A stretch of 64,000 nt of DNA from Bin55 sp965220235 (GTDB taxonomy: Bacteria > Pseudomonadota > Gammaproteobacteria > Pseudomonadales > Azotimanducaceae). The DNA is taken from NCBI GenBank assembly GCA_965220235.1, contig OZ244815.1, positions 1,116,001-1,180,000 on the forward strand. The letters are read 5' to 3'. Positions 26,743-35,522 of the stretch are shown piece after piece. Position 1 is the first letter of the stretch. Each line of letters begins with the position of its first letter. Made by a program: the position numbers and the translations under genes. Below the pieces are notes generated by a model. The model saw nothing but the letters and a program-made list of their open reading frames with translations, was not told the origin of the DNA and made no database searches.

Positions 26743-28176
26743 ATGACATATCAGGTTCTCGCACGGAAATACCGACCCGGTACACTTGCTGAGGTCGTAG
26801 GACAACCCCAGACAGTCAAAGCGCTCGTCAACGCGTTTGACCGCCAACAGCTCCACCATGCATACCTGTTCTCAGGGACCCGTGGTGTAGGTAAAACGAC
26901 GCTTGCTCGCATCATAGCGAAGTGTCTGAACTGCGAAACCGGGGTGACATCGAAGCCTTGCGGGATTTGTGCGAATTGTGTGGCGATCGCGGACGGTTCA
27001 TTCGTTGATTTGATCGAAGTGGATGGTGCATCGCGTAACAAAGTTGAAGAAACTCGCGATTTACTCGAGGATATCTCTTACCTCGCAACGATGGGAACGT
27101 ACAAGGTGTACATCATCGATGAGGTACATGCGCTTTCAGACTCTAGCTTTCAGACTTTACTGAAGTCACTTGAAGAACCGCCAGAGCATGTGAAGTTCGT
27201 GCTAGCGACCACGAATCCGGACAAAGTTCCCGTTACGGTGCGTTCGCGATGTATTCAGTTCCACCTACGCACGATGTCGATCGAGACCATCGACGAACAT
27301 CTACGCACAGTTCTTGATAAAGAGAGTATCGGCTACGATGATGCTTCGGTTCGCACCCTTGCGCGCTTAGGCCAAGGTAGCATGAGAGATGCACTATCCC
27401 TCACAGACCAGGCGATCGCGTTATGTGGGACGGATCTGAATGAAGCGTCAGTTGTCGAAATGCTCGGATGTGCGCCGCAGAACGATGTTGCCGTGTTGCT
27501 TGAGAATCTGGTATCGCGTGATCGTGACAGTCTGTTCGGAACTGTCTCAGAACTGGTCGCACGCGGCGTCGATTTTTCGGAAGTCCTCGCGGGACTTGAG
27601 AGCGGCGTGCACGCGCTCGCGATGGCGAAAGCCACGAGTACATCACCTGGTGATACGTTGGTCAGTTTGCTGGATCGATGTGATACCGCATGGTTGCAGC
27701 AGGCGTATCAGGTACTGATCATGGGCGGTCGTGACATGCAGTATGCACCCGAACCTCGTGTCGGGTTTGAGATGACGATGTTGCGACTTCTGGATTTCGT
27801 GCCGATCGAAATCCAGAATCAAACGCCTGAACCGATCGTGGATAAGCCAGTTCCTGAGAAAGCTCCCCCTGATGCGCCGCCATCTTCTCAGCCAGTCTCG
27901 TCGCACGACGAGCAGACGTCTCGAACACAACTTGAAACCGAGGCGAATTCGACCGATGAACGTCGAAAGGCGTGGCAAGAACGGCCGAAGCGCATGCAAG
28001 CGAAGCGGGCCGAGGAACGTCGGATCGAGAAGGAGCGAAGCGAAAAGGCGAAGGAGGCGGCGATGCGAGTATTTACCTCCGACGATGAATTACCCTACGT
28101 CCAAGTTCTGAAAGAGAGATTCAATGCTGAATTTGATGCGGAATGGCTGGACGACAAGAATGCGAAACCGCAATAA
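26743..28176 (+). CDS. dnaX: DNA polymerase III subunit gamma/tau
   Basis: A 477-residue clamp-loader ATPase. Walker A is GTRGVGKTTLAR, the zinc site is CLNC with CGICANC, Walker B is VYIIDEVHALS, and the SRC motif is VRSRCIQFH. Domain III ends near residue 360. After a Pro/Ser linker comes a short charged helix (ERRKAWQERPKRMQAKRAEERRIEKERSEKAKEAA region) and a short tail, so the tau part is much shorter than in E. coli (643 residues). I found no A-AAA-AAG slippery site, so a separate gamma form by frameshifting is not indicated. It leads the conserved dnaX-ybaB-recR run. Confidence 0.95.
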   Translation: MTYQVLARKYRPGTLAEVVGQPQTVKALVNAFDRQQLHHAYLFSGTRGVGKTTLARIIAKCLNCETGVTSKPCGICANCVAIADGSFVDLIEVDGASRNKVEETRDLLEDISYLATMGTYKVYIIDEVHALSDSSFQTLLKSLEEPPEHVKFVLATTNPDKVPVTVRSRCIQFHLRTMSIETIDEHLRTVLDKESIGYDDASVRTLARLGQGSMRDALSLTDQAIALCGTDLNEASVVEMLGCAPQNDVAVLLENLVSRDRDSLFGTVSELVARGVDFSEVLAGLESGVHALAMAKATSTSPGDTLVSLLDRCDTAWLQQAYQVLIMGGRDMQYAPEPRVGFEMTMLRLLDFVPIEIQNQTPEPIVDKPVPEKAPPDAPPSSQPVSSHDEQTSRTQLETEANSTDERRKAWQERPKRMQAKRAEERRIEKERSEKAKEAAMRVFTSDDELPYVQVLKERFNAEFDAEWLDDKNAKPQ

Positions 28177-28214
28177 CTTGCTCTTTCTCTTATAGAACGC
28201 GATAGGATTGGGAT

Positions 28215-28574
28215 ATGAACGCAGAAGATCTGAATAAGTTGATGTCCGGATTGAAGGGTGGTCTTGATCAGATCATGCCTCAGGGTTTAGGCACCATCGA
28301 CGAGGAAATCGAGACCGAAAGCGGCGGCGGATTGGTTCAAGTTGTGGTCGGCACGAACGGTCGTGTCGCCAAGATCAGCATTGACCCGTTATTGCTTGAC
28401 AAGGAAAACGTCAGCCATCTTGAGCAGCTGCTGATCGCTGCGGTCAATGACGGTCGATCGAAGTGGGAAGAAGCGTTGAAACAGAAGACGATTTCGACGT
28501 TTCTTCAAAATCCACCGGAAGGATTTGATCTTCAAAAAGCCATGGCGGACGCTCTAAAGGTGCTCGATCGTTAG
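28215..28574 (+). CDS. ybaB: YbaB/EbfC family nucleoid-associated protein
   Basis: A 119-residue YbaB/EbfC DNA-binding protein. The family usually has about 100-110 residues, forms a tweezer-like dimer and binds DNA. The central block GGGLVQVVVGTNGRVAKISIDPLLL matches, and the N-terminal helix is less regular than usual. Its last base overlaps the GTG start of recR (TAGTG). The position between dnaX and recR is a classic bacterial arrangement. Confidence 0.9.
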   Translation: MNAEDLNKLMSGLKGGLDQIMPQGLGTIDEEIETESGGGLVQVVVGTNGRVAKISIDPLLLDKENVSHLEQLLIAAVNDGRSKWEEALKQKTISTFLQNPPEGFDLQKAMADALKVLDR

Positions 28575-29179
28575 TGGCATCCCTTACGCCGCGCATTGAA
28601 CAGGTCATTCATGCGCTGCAGTGTCTACCTGGGGTTGGACGCAAAACAGCCACTCGAATGACGCTGTTTCTATTACAAGGTCACCGTGAAGACGCTGAGC
28701 ATATAGCGACCACGATCAATGAAGCCTTAGCAACCGTGACATCATGCGCAAAGTGCCACAACCTATCCGATGCAAAAGTGTGTGACATCTGTACGGATGA
28801 GCGACGCGCGAACGGTCAGCTATGCGTGGTTGAAACCGCGGCTGATCTTGTCGCAATCGAGGAGACAGGTACGTTTCAAGGGCGCTACTTTGTATTGCAT
28901 GGTCTGTTGTCACCGATTGATGGCATTGGACCGGATGAGCTCAGCCTAGGAACCTTTCTTCCATGCGTACGCGACGGCGCGATTCGTGAAGTCATCGTTG
29001 CGTTGAGCACGACAGTTGAAGGAGAAGCGACCACGCACTTCATCAGCGAGTTGCTTGAGAACTCAGGTGTGGCGCTCACGCAATTGGCACACGGAATCCC
29101 AGTCGGCGGCGAACTCGGTTATGTCAATAGCCGCACCATCACCCAAGCATTTCAGCGTCGAGTGAAACTTGATTCCTGA
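28574..29179 (+). CDS. recR: Recombination mediator protein RecR
   Basis: A 201-residue RecR. Its parts are an N-terminal helix-hairpin-helix (LPGVGRKTATRM), the C4 zinc site (CAKC, CDIC), the Toprim domain (LCVVETAADLVAIEETG, RYFVLHGLLSPIDGIGP) and the Walker B-like C-terminus with LTQLAHGIPVGGELGYV. With RecF and RecO it loads RecA on gapped DNA. The GTG start at 28574 overlaps the ybaB stop. The gene end overlaps the next gene by 11 bases. Confidence 0.95.
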   Translation: MASLTPRIEQVIHALQCLPGVGRKTATRMTLFLLQGHREDAEHIATTINEALATVTSCAKCHNLSDAKVCDICTDERRANGQLCVVETAADLVAIEETGTFQGRYFVLHGLLSPIDGIGPDELSLGTFLPCVRDGAIREVIVALSTTVEGEATTHFISELLENSGVALTQLAHGIPVGGELGYVNSRTITQAFQRRVKLDS

Positions 29180-30278
29180 ATACACGCTAATCGACACAGA
29201 GGAGGGCTTTCAAGCGTTCATATCCCAGAAGCCTCGACGATTTGGATTCGATACGGAGTTCACACGTGAACGGACGTTCAACCCGATACCGGAATTGCTG
29301 CAGATCGACACCGGTGAACGCATTGGGATCATCGACTTGCGCGCGGAACTGCCAATCAACCAGCTAAAACACTGGTTCCAGGACGACGATATCGTTCGCA
29401 TTGCTCACAGCACACCAAACGATATTGAAGTGCTCAATGAGGTGTTTCAAGACGAGCTTGGTGTCATCGAAGACACGCAGCTCGCGCACGCCTTTCTACA
29501 TGCTGGACAAATGCAGAGTTACGCTAAACTCGTCAAGCATGAGTTTGGTATGACCCTCGACAAGTCAATGCAGCGGTCGCGATGGAATAAACGGCCGCTT
29601 TCACGCGAACAATTAGATTACGCGGCTCTTGATATTGCACATCTCAATGAACTGTGGGTGGTATTGGTCGAGCAGCTTCGAGAAACCGGGCGATTGGCGT
29701 GGTATCGAGAGGAACGGAATCGCGTACAGACACCAGACGTGGACGATCCGAATCGCGTTGTAGGAAACGCACGTCGCTTAATGCAACTGAACGAACGTGG
29801 ATTACAGTTTTTAAGATCACTCGACGATTGGCGCACGAAACGCGCGTCCTCTATGGACATCCCGAAGAATTGGGTTCTTTCTAGAGACCAGTTATTTCAG
29901 CTTGCGGGTGAGCGGTCGCTGAAGGATCAAGCTTTACGAAAGGTACTGTCGTCAAAACAGGTGGATCGTCACCGGCGGAAACTGCAGGAACTACATCGTC
30001 AAGCGCAAGCTGCGGCGAAACGAAGTGCGCTTACGCCACCGAAACGGTTGAACAAGATCGTCAGAGCGTTGGGAGAGCAGTGCAACACATTGGCCAACCA
30101 GATGAATGTCAGCGAGGAAGTTCTGGGATCGAATAAAGACCTGCTTTTCGCGATTCGAGCATACCTGAGCGAGGGTGAATTGCCGTCTTGGTTCGGGACC
30201 TGGCGCACAGATTTGATCGGAGACGCAACCATAAGCGCGGCCGATAGCTTCGCTCGCGAAATTGCAATCGCGGAATAA
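29169..30278 (+). CDS. rnd: Ribonuclease D
   Basis: A 369-residue 3'-5' exoribonuclease of the DEDDy type. The acidic residues are in RFGFDTEFTRERTF (Exo I), AHSTPNDIEVL (Exo II) and LDYAALDIAHL (Exo III, with the tyrosine). An HRDC domain follows at about 210-290 (LQFLRSLDDWRTKRASSMDIPKNWVLSRDQL) and a second helical domain to the end. It trims tRNA and other stable RNA 3' ends. The start is a TTG at 29169 that overlaps recR by 11 bases; no ATG fits better, because the Exo I motif lies only about 25 codons in. Confidence 0.93.
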   Translation: MIPEYTLIDTEEGFQAFISQKPRRFGFDTEFTRERTFNPIPELLQIDTGERIGIIDLRAELPINQLKHWFQDDDIVRIAHSTPNDIEVLNEVFQDELGVIEDTQLAHAFLHAGQMQSYAKLVKHEFGMTLDKSMQRSRWNKRPLSREQLDYAALDIAHLNELWVVLVEQLRETGRLAWYREERNRVQTPDVDDPNRVVGNARRLMQLNERGLQFLRSLDDWRTKRASSMDIPKNWVLSRDQLFQLAGERSLKDQALRKVLSSKQVDRHRRKLQELHRQAQAAAKRSALTPPKRLNKIVRALGEQCNTLANQMNVSEEVLGSNKDLLFAIRAYLSEGELPSWFGTWRTDLIGDATISAADSFAREIAIAE

Positions 30279-30296
30279 AAAACTCAGCCAATAACG

Positions 30297-30734
30297 ATGC
30301 GAGAACATTTCTGGGAAACAAAGTCGTTAGAGCAACTTGACGATGACGAGTGGGAAGCACTTTGTGATGGATGTGCTCAATGCTGTCGTTTGCGATTCCG
30401 TGAATCTGAGAACGATCGAGTCGTCACGACGACATTGGTTTGCGCACAGTTGGATTTGACAACAAGACGTTGTACCAACTATCCAAAACGGCACGAACTC
30501 GTGCCAGACTGCGTGGAACTCACACCAGAGACAGCGCGATCATTCGATTGGTTGCCTGAGACGTGCGCCTATCGCCGCGTCGCAGAAGGTCGATCGTTGG
30601 AGGAGTGGCACCCACTCATTTCTGGTACGTCGGAATCGGTCAAGCGAGCCGGGGTGAGTGTGTCGGATCAGGTCATTTCTGCGGCGAACGTGCATCCTGA
30701 AGACATTGCGTCGAATATCCTGAAATGGGTATAG
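30297..30734 (+). CDS. ycgN: YcgN family cysteine cluster protein (UPF0260)
   Basis: A 145-residue protein of the UPF0260/YkgJ group. The cysteine cluster CDGCAQCC near residues 27-34 with later cysteines (VCAQLD, RRCTNYPKR, PDCVEL, ETCAYR) forms the likely zinc or iron-sulfur site. The pattern YPKRHELVPDCVELTPE and ERVAEGRSLEEWHPL is typical. Its function is unknown. It commonly lies next to rnd, as here (18 bases on). Confidence 0.9.
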   Translation: MREHFWETKSLEQLDDDEWEALCDGCAQCCRLRFRESENDRVVTTTLVCAQLDLTTRRCTNYPKRHELVPDCVELTPETARSFDWLPETCAYRRVAEGRSLEEWHPLISGTSESVKRAGVSVSDQVISAANVHPEDIASNILKWV

Positions 30735-30745
30735 GTCGACACTAG

Positions 30746-31210
30746 ATGGAAGGTGCTTATTGGATCGCTTGGATCGTACTGTATGTGTTTGGAATCGGAT
30801 TGATCGCGCTTTGTCTTTATCCCCTGAGGCGCCATTTTTATATCGCGTTTTTTCTTGGCTCGATGGGCGTCTTCTGGATGCTGGTACCGATTCCTTTCAA
30901 CGAGGTCCATTGGGCACCGCTCTTTGTCACGTTGACGTTTCAATTGTTTTTGGATCCAGAAGCAAACTATGCGCTTTCTGCGACGGCTGCGACGATCGGA
31001 ACATTCACCATACTGGCGGCGACGCTTGTGTTGTACGGCTTTAACTTCGGTTATCGACATATTGCCGAGTTTGTCCGTCATCGATTAGGAACCATGCGGA
31101 AGTATCGAACTGCAATTGATCGCGCAACCGTTGCAGATGACATTGAAAGCGATTCGGACGAAACTCAGAAAACACTCACAGAATCGCAAGAGCGTACTGA
31201 ACGAACATAG
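30746..31210 (+). CDS. Conserved small membrane protein
   Basis: A 154-residue protein with three hydrophobic segments (about residues 5-28, 33-50 and 80-103) and a charged, acidic C-terminal tail of about 40 residues on the cytoplasmic side. No enzyme motif is recognised. It follows ycgN by 11 bases and is probably co-transcribed with the rnd genes. Confidence 0.7.
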   Translation: MEGAYWIAWIVLYVFGIGLIALCLYPLRRHFYIAFFLGSMGVFWMLVPIPFNEVHWAPLFVTLTFQLFLDPEANYALSATAATIGTFTILAATLVLYGFNFGYRHIAEFVRHRLGTMRKYRTAIDRATVADDIESDSDETQKTLTESQERTERT

Positions 31211-31279
31211 CTAAAATGCCACGTTGTGCGCCGTTCGGTCGCGACGTGCGTTTCCTATTCTTCTAACCGCGGATATTTC

Positions 31280-32128
31280 ATGATTTTTGACAGTACCGAC
31301 ACCTATATCTCGACGGACGAGCTTTCGATGGCTGTAGATGCCGCGGTCAAGCTTGAACGCCCATTGTTGGTAAAAGGTGAGCCGGGCACTGGCAAGACGT
31401 TACTTGCGATCGAGATTGCTAAATCGCTGGATTGTGAAATTATCGAATGGCACATCAAATCGCAGACGAAGGCAAGTCAAGGTCTGTATGAGTACGACGC
31501 TGTGTCACGGTTGCGCGATTCGCAGCTAGGTGATGAACGTGTAGGCGACATCCGCAACTACATCAAACGCGGCAAGCTTTGGGATGCGTTTACTTCCGAC
31601 GAACGTTGCGTACTGCTAATTGACGAAATTGACAAGGCCGACATTGAGTTTCCGAATGACTTGCTGCAAGAGCTCGATCGCATGGAGTTCTTCGTATACG
31701 AAACGCAAGAAACCATCGTCGCGAAACATCGACCAGTCGTTGTCATCACGTCGAACAATGAAAAAGAACTCCCGGACGCATTTTTGCGTCGATGCTTTTT
31801 CCACTACATTAATTTCCCAGATCGAGAAACCATGGAGCAGATCGTCGAGGTGCATTACCCCGCGATCAAGAAGGATCTAGTCAAAGAAGCGATGGAGATC
31901 TTCTTCGATGTGCGCAAGGTTCCGGGATTGAAGAAAAAGCCGAGTACGAGTGAGTTGCTCGATTGGCTCAAACTGCTGATGGCTGACGATATTCCTGATG
32001 AGATCCTCACGAATCGAGACACCAGTAGCGCAATCCCGCCACTCTATGGTGCACTCGTCAAGAACGAGCAGGATGTTCACCTGCTTGAGCGTCTCGCATT
32101 TATGAACCGACGGGACAATCGCGGCTAA
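31280..32128 (+). CDS. MoxR-type AAA+ ATPase
   Basis: A 282-residue ATPase. Walker A is GEPGTGKT (about 33-40), Walker B is VLLIDEIDKADIEFPNDLLQELD, the sensor 1 is VVITSNNEKELPDAFLRRCFFHYI, and the helix after it belongs to the MoxR/CoxD class. I take the ATG at 31280; the open frame reaches a GTG at 31226 but without support. MoxR ATPases act as chaperones that assemble or load metal cofactors, usually with a von Willebrand factor A partner. That partner follows after 13 bases. Confidence 0.87.
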   Translation: MIFDSTDTYISTDELSMAVDAAVKLERPLLVKGEPGTGKTLLAIEIAKSLDCEIIEWHIKSQTKASQGLYEYDAVSRLRDSQLGDERVGDIRNYIKRGKLWDAFTSDERCVLLIDEIDKADIEFPNDLLQELDRMEFFVYETQETIVAKHRPVVVITSNNEKELPDAFLRRCFFHYINFPDRETMEQIVEVHYPAIKKDLVKEAMEIFFDVRKVPGLKKKPSTSELLDWLKLLMADDIPDEILTNRDTSSAIPPLYGALVKNEQDVHLLERLAFMNRRDNRG

Positions 32129-32141
32129 GGGATCGTCAGCG

Positions 32142-33317
32142 ATGCTCATTAATTTCTTCCTGACCTTACGGCGTTACAACGTACCAGCGACCATTCGCGA
32201 GCTGATGGATCTGATTGCTGCGATGAAGCAACGGATCGTTTATGCAAACGTCGACGATTTCTATCTACTGAGTCGAACGTGCCTCGTCAAAGACGAGAAG
32301 AACTACGATAAATTTGATCGCGCCTTTTCGGCCTACTTCAAGGGTTTAGACGATCTACACGGGCTGCTTGAATCGCTCATTCCCGATGAGTGGTTACGGC
32401 ACGAAATCGAGCAATTGTTGGACGAGAAGGACCTCGCGGAAATTGAATCGCTAGGCGGGTTAGAGGCATTCATCGAGGGCATTGCTAAAAAACTGCGCGA
32501 AGAAGCTGAAGAACAAGCGCGTCAGGAAGCGGAGCAAGCGCGACGCGAAGGGCAAGAGGGCAATGCCGACCAAGACGGACGATCCGGTCCGGGCGGTAAA
32601 GGGAAAAACAAGAAGCGCAAAGCCCGTAAGGTTTGGGATCAGCGGCAATACAAGAATCTAGACGATTCTGTTGAACTAGGTACTCGGAATATCAAGATGG
32701 CATTGCGTCGGCTACGCAAGTTCGCGAGGCAAGGCGCTGACGAAGAACTGGACATGGACAACACGATCCAGTCGACGGCTCACAACGGTGGCATGCTTGA
32801 TATCAAGATGCGACCGGAGCGTAGAAATACGGTAAAGGTCTTGACGTTCTTTGACATTGGTGGGTCGATGGACGCGCATGTCAAGATTTGTGAGGAACTG
32901 TTTTCAGCGACTCGAACTGAGTTCAAACATCTTGAGAGTTTCTACTTTCATAACTTCCTTTATGAATCCGTCTGGCAAGATAACAAACGTCGCTTGAGTG
33001 AAAGGATTCCGACTTGGGAGATCCTGAATAAATACGGTAGTGACTATCGCGTCGTGATCGTAGGCGATGCCACTATGGCACCGTACGAAATAACCCATTC
33101 GGGCGGCAGTGTCGAGCATTGGAATGAAGAACCTGGTGCGGTGTGGATACAGCGAATCAGCACGATCTATCCGAAGCTGATCTGGATCAATCCGACGCCT
33201 CAAGAGACATGGGAATACTCGTCTTCAGTAGCGATAACGCAGGACTTAGTTGACAATCGCATGTATCCGCTCACGATCCGTGGGTTGGAAGATGCGATGA
33301 GCTTGCTTTCGAAGTAG
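32142..33317 (+). CDS. CoxE-like protein with von Willebrand factor A domain
   Basis: A 391-residue protein. An N-terminal helical part is followed by a charged linker (Glu/Gln/Lys-rich, about 115-170) and a C-terminal VWA domain starting near residue 228. Its metal-site loop reads FDIGGSMD, a D-x-G-x-S form in which the first serine of the usual DxSxS is glycine; this variant is common in this subfamily. LESFYFHNFLYESVW and VVIVGDATMAPYEI are typical of the group. It should work with the MoxR ATPase just upstream in remodelling an unknown client. Confidence 0.85.
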   Translation: MLINFFLTLRRYNVPATIRELMDLIAAMKQRIVYANVDDFYLLSRTCLVKDEKNYDKFDRAFSAYFKGLDDLHGLLESLIPDEWLRHEIEQLLDEKDLAEIESLGGLEAFIEGIAKKLREEAEEQARQEAEQARREGQEGNADQDGRSGPGGKGKNKKRKARKVWDQRQYKNLDDSVELGTRNIKMALRRLRKFARQGADEELDMDNTIQSTAHNGGMLDIKMRPERRNTVKVLTFFDIGGSMDAHVKICEELFSATRTEFKHLESFYFHNFLYESVWQDNKRRLSERIPTWEILNKYGSDYRVVIVGDATMAPYEITHSGGSVEHWNEEPGAVWIQRISTIYPKLIWINPTPQETWEYSSSVAITQDLVDNRMYPLTIRGLEDAMSLLSK

Positions 33318-33353
33318 GTAAGCGATAACTAACTTTACGGCCACAACTGGTTC

Positions 33354-34754
33354 ATGCAGAACGAGCATACATTAGCTCGTAGCGTGGAACGACGGCACCT
33401 CTTACTTGATTCGCGTATCGTTGAAGGTACTGATAACGCTGAGCTCGTCGTCGGAAGTGTAGAGAAACACGAAACCAATCCTCTATTCGGTGAGGACAAA
33501 CCGTGGGAGATGCGCTTCGACAATCTCTACGCAAACGTTCTTTTCGACGACGAGGAACAAATCTACAAGGTTTGGTACAGTCCTTTTATCGTCGACCATT
33601 CGGCGAAGGGGATGAGTGCACAACAGTGGAAGGAAACGAAATACCAGGCACCATTCGATCGAGAGATGGCGCTCTGCTATGCCAGCTCGAAAGACGGTAT
33701 TACTTGGACCAAACCCGAGCTCGGGTTAGTTGATTACGACGGTAATAAAGCCAACAACATCCTTTGGCGCGGCAGTGGGAATACGAGAGCCAAGAAAGCC
33801 GGTCCACACGGGTCTGGAGTTTTCAAGGACCTTGATGATCCAGATCCGAAACGCAGATACAAAGCGCTTCTGAAGTCTGAAATCCTCTCGGTCGCATTCT
33901 CAAGCGATGGGATTCATTGGCAAGCTGCAACTGCCTGTCCAGAGGCGAACAGTGCAGGCGACACCCATAACAACGCATTCTGGGCGCCTACACTCGATAA
34001 GTACGTTGGGATCACTCGACAATGGAGCAAATCGTTCGATAGGCAGGTTGCGCGCACGACGAGTGAGGACTTTCTATCCTGGGAGAAGACGCACGTTGTC
34101 CTCGAGGGACTGGACAGCCGACATCAGACCTACGCGATGCCAACCTTCTTCCACGGAGGTGTGTATATAGGGCTTCTAGCGATTCATGATCAAGTCTCCG
34201 ATCGAGTTTGGTCCGAGCTCACATGGAGTCCAGACACAGAAACATGGCATCGCGTGTGTCCTGGAACTCCATTTATTCCGAACAGTGAAAACGAAGGCGA
34301 GTACGACTGGGGTTGCGCGTATGCCGCAGCTCATCCGATACTGGATAAGGAGGAGATCAGAATCTACTACGGGGGCAGCGACGGTCTTCACACAAGCTGG
34401 CGAAACGGCTACTTTTGTTTGGCGACGCTACGTCAAGATGGATTCGCCGGATATAAGGTGTTAGACTCAGGCCGTCCGGCGACAGTAACCACCGTACCGG
34501 TCTTTAATGCACGCGATTCGCTCAGCGTCTCTGCGGACATTCGAGATGGTGGCGAGCTGATCGTACGTGTGTTGGATGACGAGCAACAGGTGGTTGCAGA
34601 AAGTGAGTATCTGTCGGGAACAGTAACCGACGAAGAAATACACTGGTTGAGAGATTGTTTGGTATCTTCAGAAAAAGACCAGCGTATGCAAATTCAGTTG
34701 GTGTTCCGCGATGCCACCGTGTATTCATTCACGATAGGCGCAAAGGAAGACTGA
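33354..34754 (+). CDS. Five-bladed propeller glycosidase-like protein (GH32/43/68-type fold)
   Basis: A 466-residue cytoplasmic protein with repeated blade-like phrases of five-bladed propeller glycosidases: ALCYASSKDGITWTKPELGLVDYDGNK, VAFSSDGIHWQAAT, ARTTSEDFLSWEKTHVVLEG and EIRIYYGGSDGLHTSW. A C-terminal beta-sandwich (about 380-466) follows, as in GH32-type proteins. Similar predicted proteins occur in sugar-catabolism clusters of marine and planctomycete genomes. No signal peptide is visible. I cannot fix catalytic acids with confidence, so hydrolase activity is likely but unproven. Confidence 0.65.
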   Translation: MQNEHTLARSVERRHLLLDSRIVEGTDNAELVVGSVEKHETNPLFGEDKPWEMRFDNLYANVLFDDEEQIYKVWYSPFIVDHSAKGMSAQQWKETKYQAPFDREMALCYASSKDGITWTKPELGLVDYDGNKANNILWRGSGNTRAKKAGPHGSGVFKDLDDPDPKRRYKALLKSEILSVAFSSDGIHWQAATACPEANSAGDTHNNAFWAPTLDKYVGITRQWSKSFDRQVARTTSEDFLSWEKTHVVLEGLDSRHQTYAMPTFFHGGVYIGLLAIHDQVSDRVWSELTWSPDTETWHRVCPGTPFIPNSENEGEYDWGCAYAAAHPILDKEEIRIYYGGSDGLHTSWRNGYFCLATLRQDGFAGYKVLDSGRPATVTTVPVFNARDSLSVSADIRDGGELIVRVLDDEQQVVAESEYLSGTVTDEEIHWLRDCLVSSEKDQRMQIQLVFRDATVYSFTIGAKED

Positions 34755-34894
34755 GAGTCGATTCGACGCTTGTTCAGTCGACAAGGGAAGGAGAATGTAG
34801 ACGAGGAACATTGCCGTGCGTCGAGGAGACACCGTTGAATTCGACTCTGCCCCATGTTTGATCTGACACTCGGAAATATTCTAAAATAGCGTAG

Positions 34895-34909
34895 ACTAAC
34901 AGTGTTAGT
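34895..34909. promoter_or_regulatory. Candidate operator of the RES toxin-antitoxin pair
   Basis: The perfect dyad ACTAAC-agt-GTTAGT ends 17 bases before the antitoxin ATG at 34927. Antitoxins of this type usually repress their own promoter, so this is a natural candidate site. Confidence 0.5.
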
Positions 34910-34926
34910 AAGTGAGAGAATACGGT

Positions 34927-35517
34927 ATGGCTCAGGATTCTGAGTTAAGTGACAAATACCTACGAGAGCATGCGATCAAAGTTGCATCCGGAACTGAATT
35001 GATCAATTCGCTCAGACGCGTTTTAAGTCAAAAAGAACCGGAAATCTACGAGGATTCACTCGCAGCTCTTCCTAAAACTGAACAGCAAATACTGACCGAA
35101 GGTGGCGCAAGGCTCCGACGGAGTGTCGAGCGTGATTTAGTCGCAGAAACAGCTGTGCAATTTGCCGCATTGGTTGAGAATAGCCTCTCTAGCGAGGAAG
35201 TGGCAAAACGGCTGAAGATTTCAGCGAGTAGAGTGCGGCAAATGGTCTCAGAGCGAACGCTCTATACCTTTCATCTGAATGGAAAGCGTTGGATACCTAG
35301 TTGGCAGCTATTGCGGAACAGTCTAGTACCGAACATCGGCGAAGTTAATCAAGCAATTCCGAAAACTCTTCACCCAGTCGGTGTGACGCAGTGGTTTCAT
35401 CGGGAGAATCCTGAGTTATATGTTGACGACAACATGGAGCTACTCCGGACTCCTCGACAGTGGTTGACGGAGGGTCGAGAGCATTCGCGGGTGGCGTTTC
35501 TCGCTGCAAGTCTCTAG
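34927..35517 (+). CDS. Antitoxin-like DNA-binding protein partnered with RES toxin
   Basis: A 196-residue protein. A central helix-turn-helix (LSSEEVAKRLKISASRVRQMVSERTLYTFHLNGKRWIPSWQL) reads like an excisionase/MerR-type DNA-binding segment. The C-terminal part (VTQWFHRENPELYV, RTPRQWLTEGRE) resembles the Xre/MbcA-type antitoxin C-terminus (DUF2384, ParS) that blocks a RES toxin. The ATG at 34927 is preferred over an in-frame GTG at 34912. The following gene encodes a RES-domain protein in overlapping or abutting arrangement, the usual antitoxin-toxin order. Confidence 0.7.
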   Translation: MAQDSELSDKYLREHAIKVASGTELINSLRRVLSQKEPEIYEDSLAALPKTEQQILTEGGARLRRSVERDLVAETAVQFAALVENSLSSEEVAKRLKISASRVRQMVSERTLYTFHLNGKRWIPSWQLLRNSLVPNIGEVNQAIPKTLHPVGVTQWFHRENPELYVDDNMELLRTPRQWLTEGREHSRVAFLAASL

Positions 35518-35522
35518 TATCT

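Noticed and set aside
28000..28110. Programmed frameshift site in dnaX for a gamma form
   Set aside because: No A-AAA-AAG-type slippery heptamer with a following stem is visible in this A-rich segment.
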